Below, one piece after another: positions 13,185 to 13,868 of a DNA stretch of 13,868 nt. Numbering within the stretch: the first letter of the stretch is position 1; every line of letters begins with the position of its first letter. The notes below the pieces were generated by a model. That model worked only from the letters and a program-made list of their open reading frames with translations. It was not told the DNA's origin and did no database searches. This DNA is from Clostridiales bacterium. GTDB taxonomy: Bacteria; Bacillota; Clostridia; TANB77; CAG-508. Position numbers and translations under genes: made by a program. Where the stretch lies: positions 1 to 13,868 of the forward strand of contig DOYA01000126.1 in assembly GCA_003518755.1 (NCBI GenBank), read 5' to 3'.

Positions 13185-13868
13185 AGTCTTGAAATAAATA
13201 ATCCTATAACTATTATTCCAATTATTACTCTATAAATTGCAAAAACTTTGAAGTTTCCTTTTTTTAAATAATCCATTAAAAACTTTATAATTAATACACC
13301 TACTATAAAACTTGAAATTACTCCAACTAAAAATGGTATACCAAAAGTAAAGTATTTTAAATCAAATATTACTGCAGCAGCTGTAATTGGAGCTCCAAGC
13401 ATAAATGAATATTTTGCAGCAGATTCTCTGTCTATTCCTAGTTTTCTTGCAACTGTCATTGTAATTCCAGAACGTGATACTCCTGGAAATGCAGCAGCAA
13501 TAGCTTGTGAAATTCCAACTAACATTGATTGTTTAAAATCTATATGGTAATAACTAGTATCTGATTTAGATTTTTTATCTACAATATATAGCAATATACC
13601 CATAACGATTAATGCAATTGCAATCAAAAGCATTTCTATATTAAGATTATCTCCTATAATCTTTTCTGCAATCTTGTCTAAAATTAAACTTAATATTCCT
13701 GCTGGAATTGTTGCAAAAACAATATACCAAAAGATTCTTCCGGTCTTTTGTATGCTTTTTCTTTATAACTTGGTTATATCCTCCAATAATTAGTTTTACC
13801 CAATCTTTATAAAAGAATATAAGTATTGCTAAAAGAGTACCTAAATGAAGTGCTACATCAAAAGATTC
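13181..13868 (-). CDS. uppP: Undecaprenyl-diphosphatase UppP, 5' end missing and frameshifted
   Basis: Membrane phosphatase that recycles undecaprenyl diphosphate to the monophosphate carrier for peptidoglycan; also linked to bacitracin resistance. At the right edge one frame encodes ESFDVALHLGTLLAILIF and continues to GGYNQVIKKK. The next part, KTGRIFWYIVFATIPAGIL and onward, lies in another frame. The switch needs one extra base to be skipped within the five A (plus-strand T at 13756-13760). From there the protein continues through an internal ATG at 13633 to the stop at 13181. The family motif PGVSRSGITMT is present (its Pro codon near 13486), with several membrane helices. The first roughly 35-40 residues are off the window. 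A sequencing or assembly error in the homopolymer is the likeliest cause, since UppP is normally conserved; a true mutation or slippage is possible. Confidence 0.85.

Noticed and set aside
13750..13765. Programmed -1 frameshift of dnaX type in uppP
   Set aside because: The A-rich site is tempting, but the downstream protein is in the +1 frame, so a -1 slip would not restore it.

Overview
The window comes from a very AT-rich, low-GC Gram-positive bacterium, most likely a member of the Clostridia. The evidence is strong AGGAGG-type ribosome binding sites, sigma-A style TTGACA/TATAAT promoters, an RNase J, the plsX-acpP pair, a clostridial-type glutamyl-tRNA synthetase and an undecaprenyl-diphosphatase. 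TGA is used as a stop, so the standard bacterial code applies. Every convincing protein gene is on the minus strand, so transcription runs from high to low coordinates. No tRNA, rRNA, CRISPR array or transposase gene was seen.

In transcription order, the right edge holds uppP (lipid-carrier recycling for the cell wall). Its 5' end lies outside the window and its frame is broken at a run of five A. Next comes a foldback, MITE-like element of about 270 bp that is much richer in GC than its surroundings. It is followed by a type-4 uracil-DNA glycosylase, a short element built from 7-base repeats, a stand-alone GltD/NfnB-like flavoprotein oxidoreductase, and an unrecognised cysteine-rich protein.

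The middle holds lipid synthesis: plsX, then acpP with its own promoter and a clear terminator. A 420-base stretch without a protein gene follows. It contains the acpP terminator, a stem-loop that may belong to a plus-strand small RNA, and the promoter and roughly 200-nt leader of the RNase J gene. RNase J heads what looks like an operon: rnjA, an ATP-grasp enzyme of unknown substrate, gltX and a small acidic protein. rsmD has its own probable promoter and is followed by a coiled-coil protein.

The left end is more accessory: a second copy of the 7-base-repeat element, a small membrane protein, a long AT-rich inverted repeat, and a secreted SASA-family carbohydrate esterase. The esterase runs off the window edge and is driven by a perfect consensus promoter.

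The core genes are ordinary housekeeping genes. The parts that deserve a second look are the non-coding elements (two heptad-repeat elements, the MITE-like foldback, the 97-bp inverted repeat, the 8.28-8.41 kb stem-loop region), the basic tail on RNase J, the cysteine-rich orphan and the uppP frameshift. I did not find a clear new multi-gene system.
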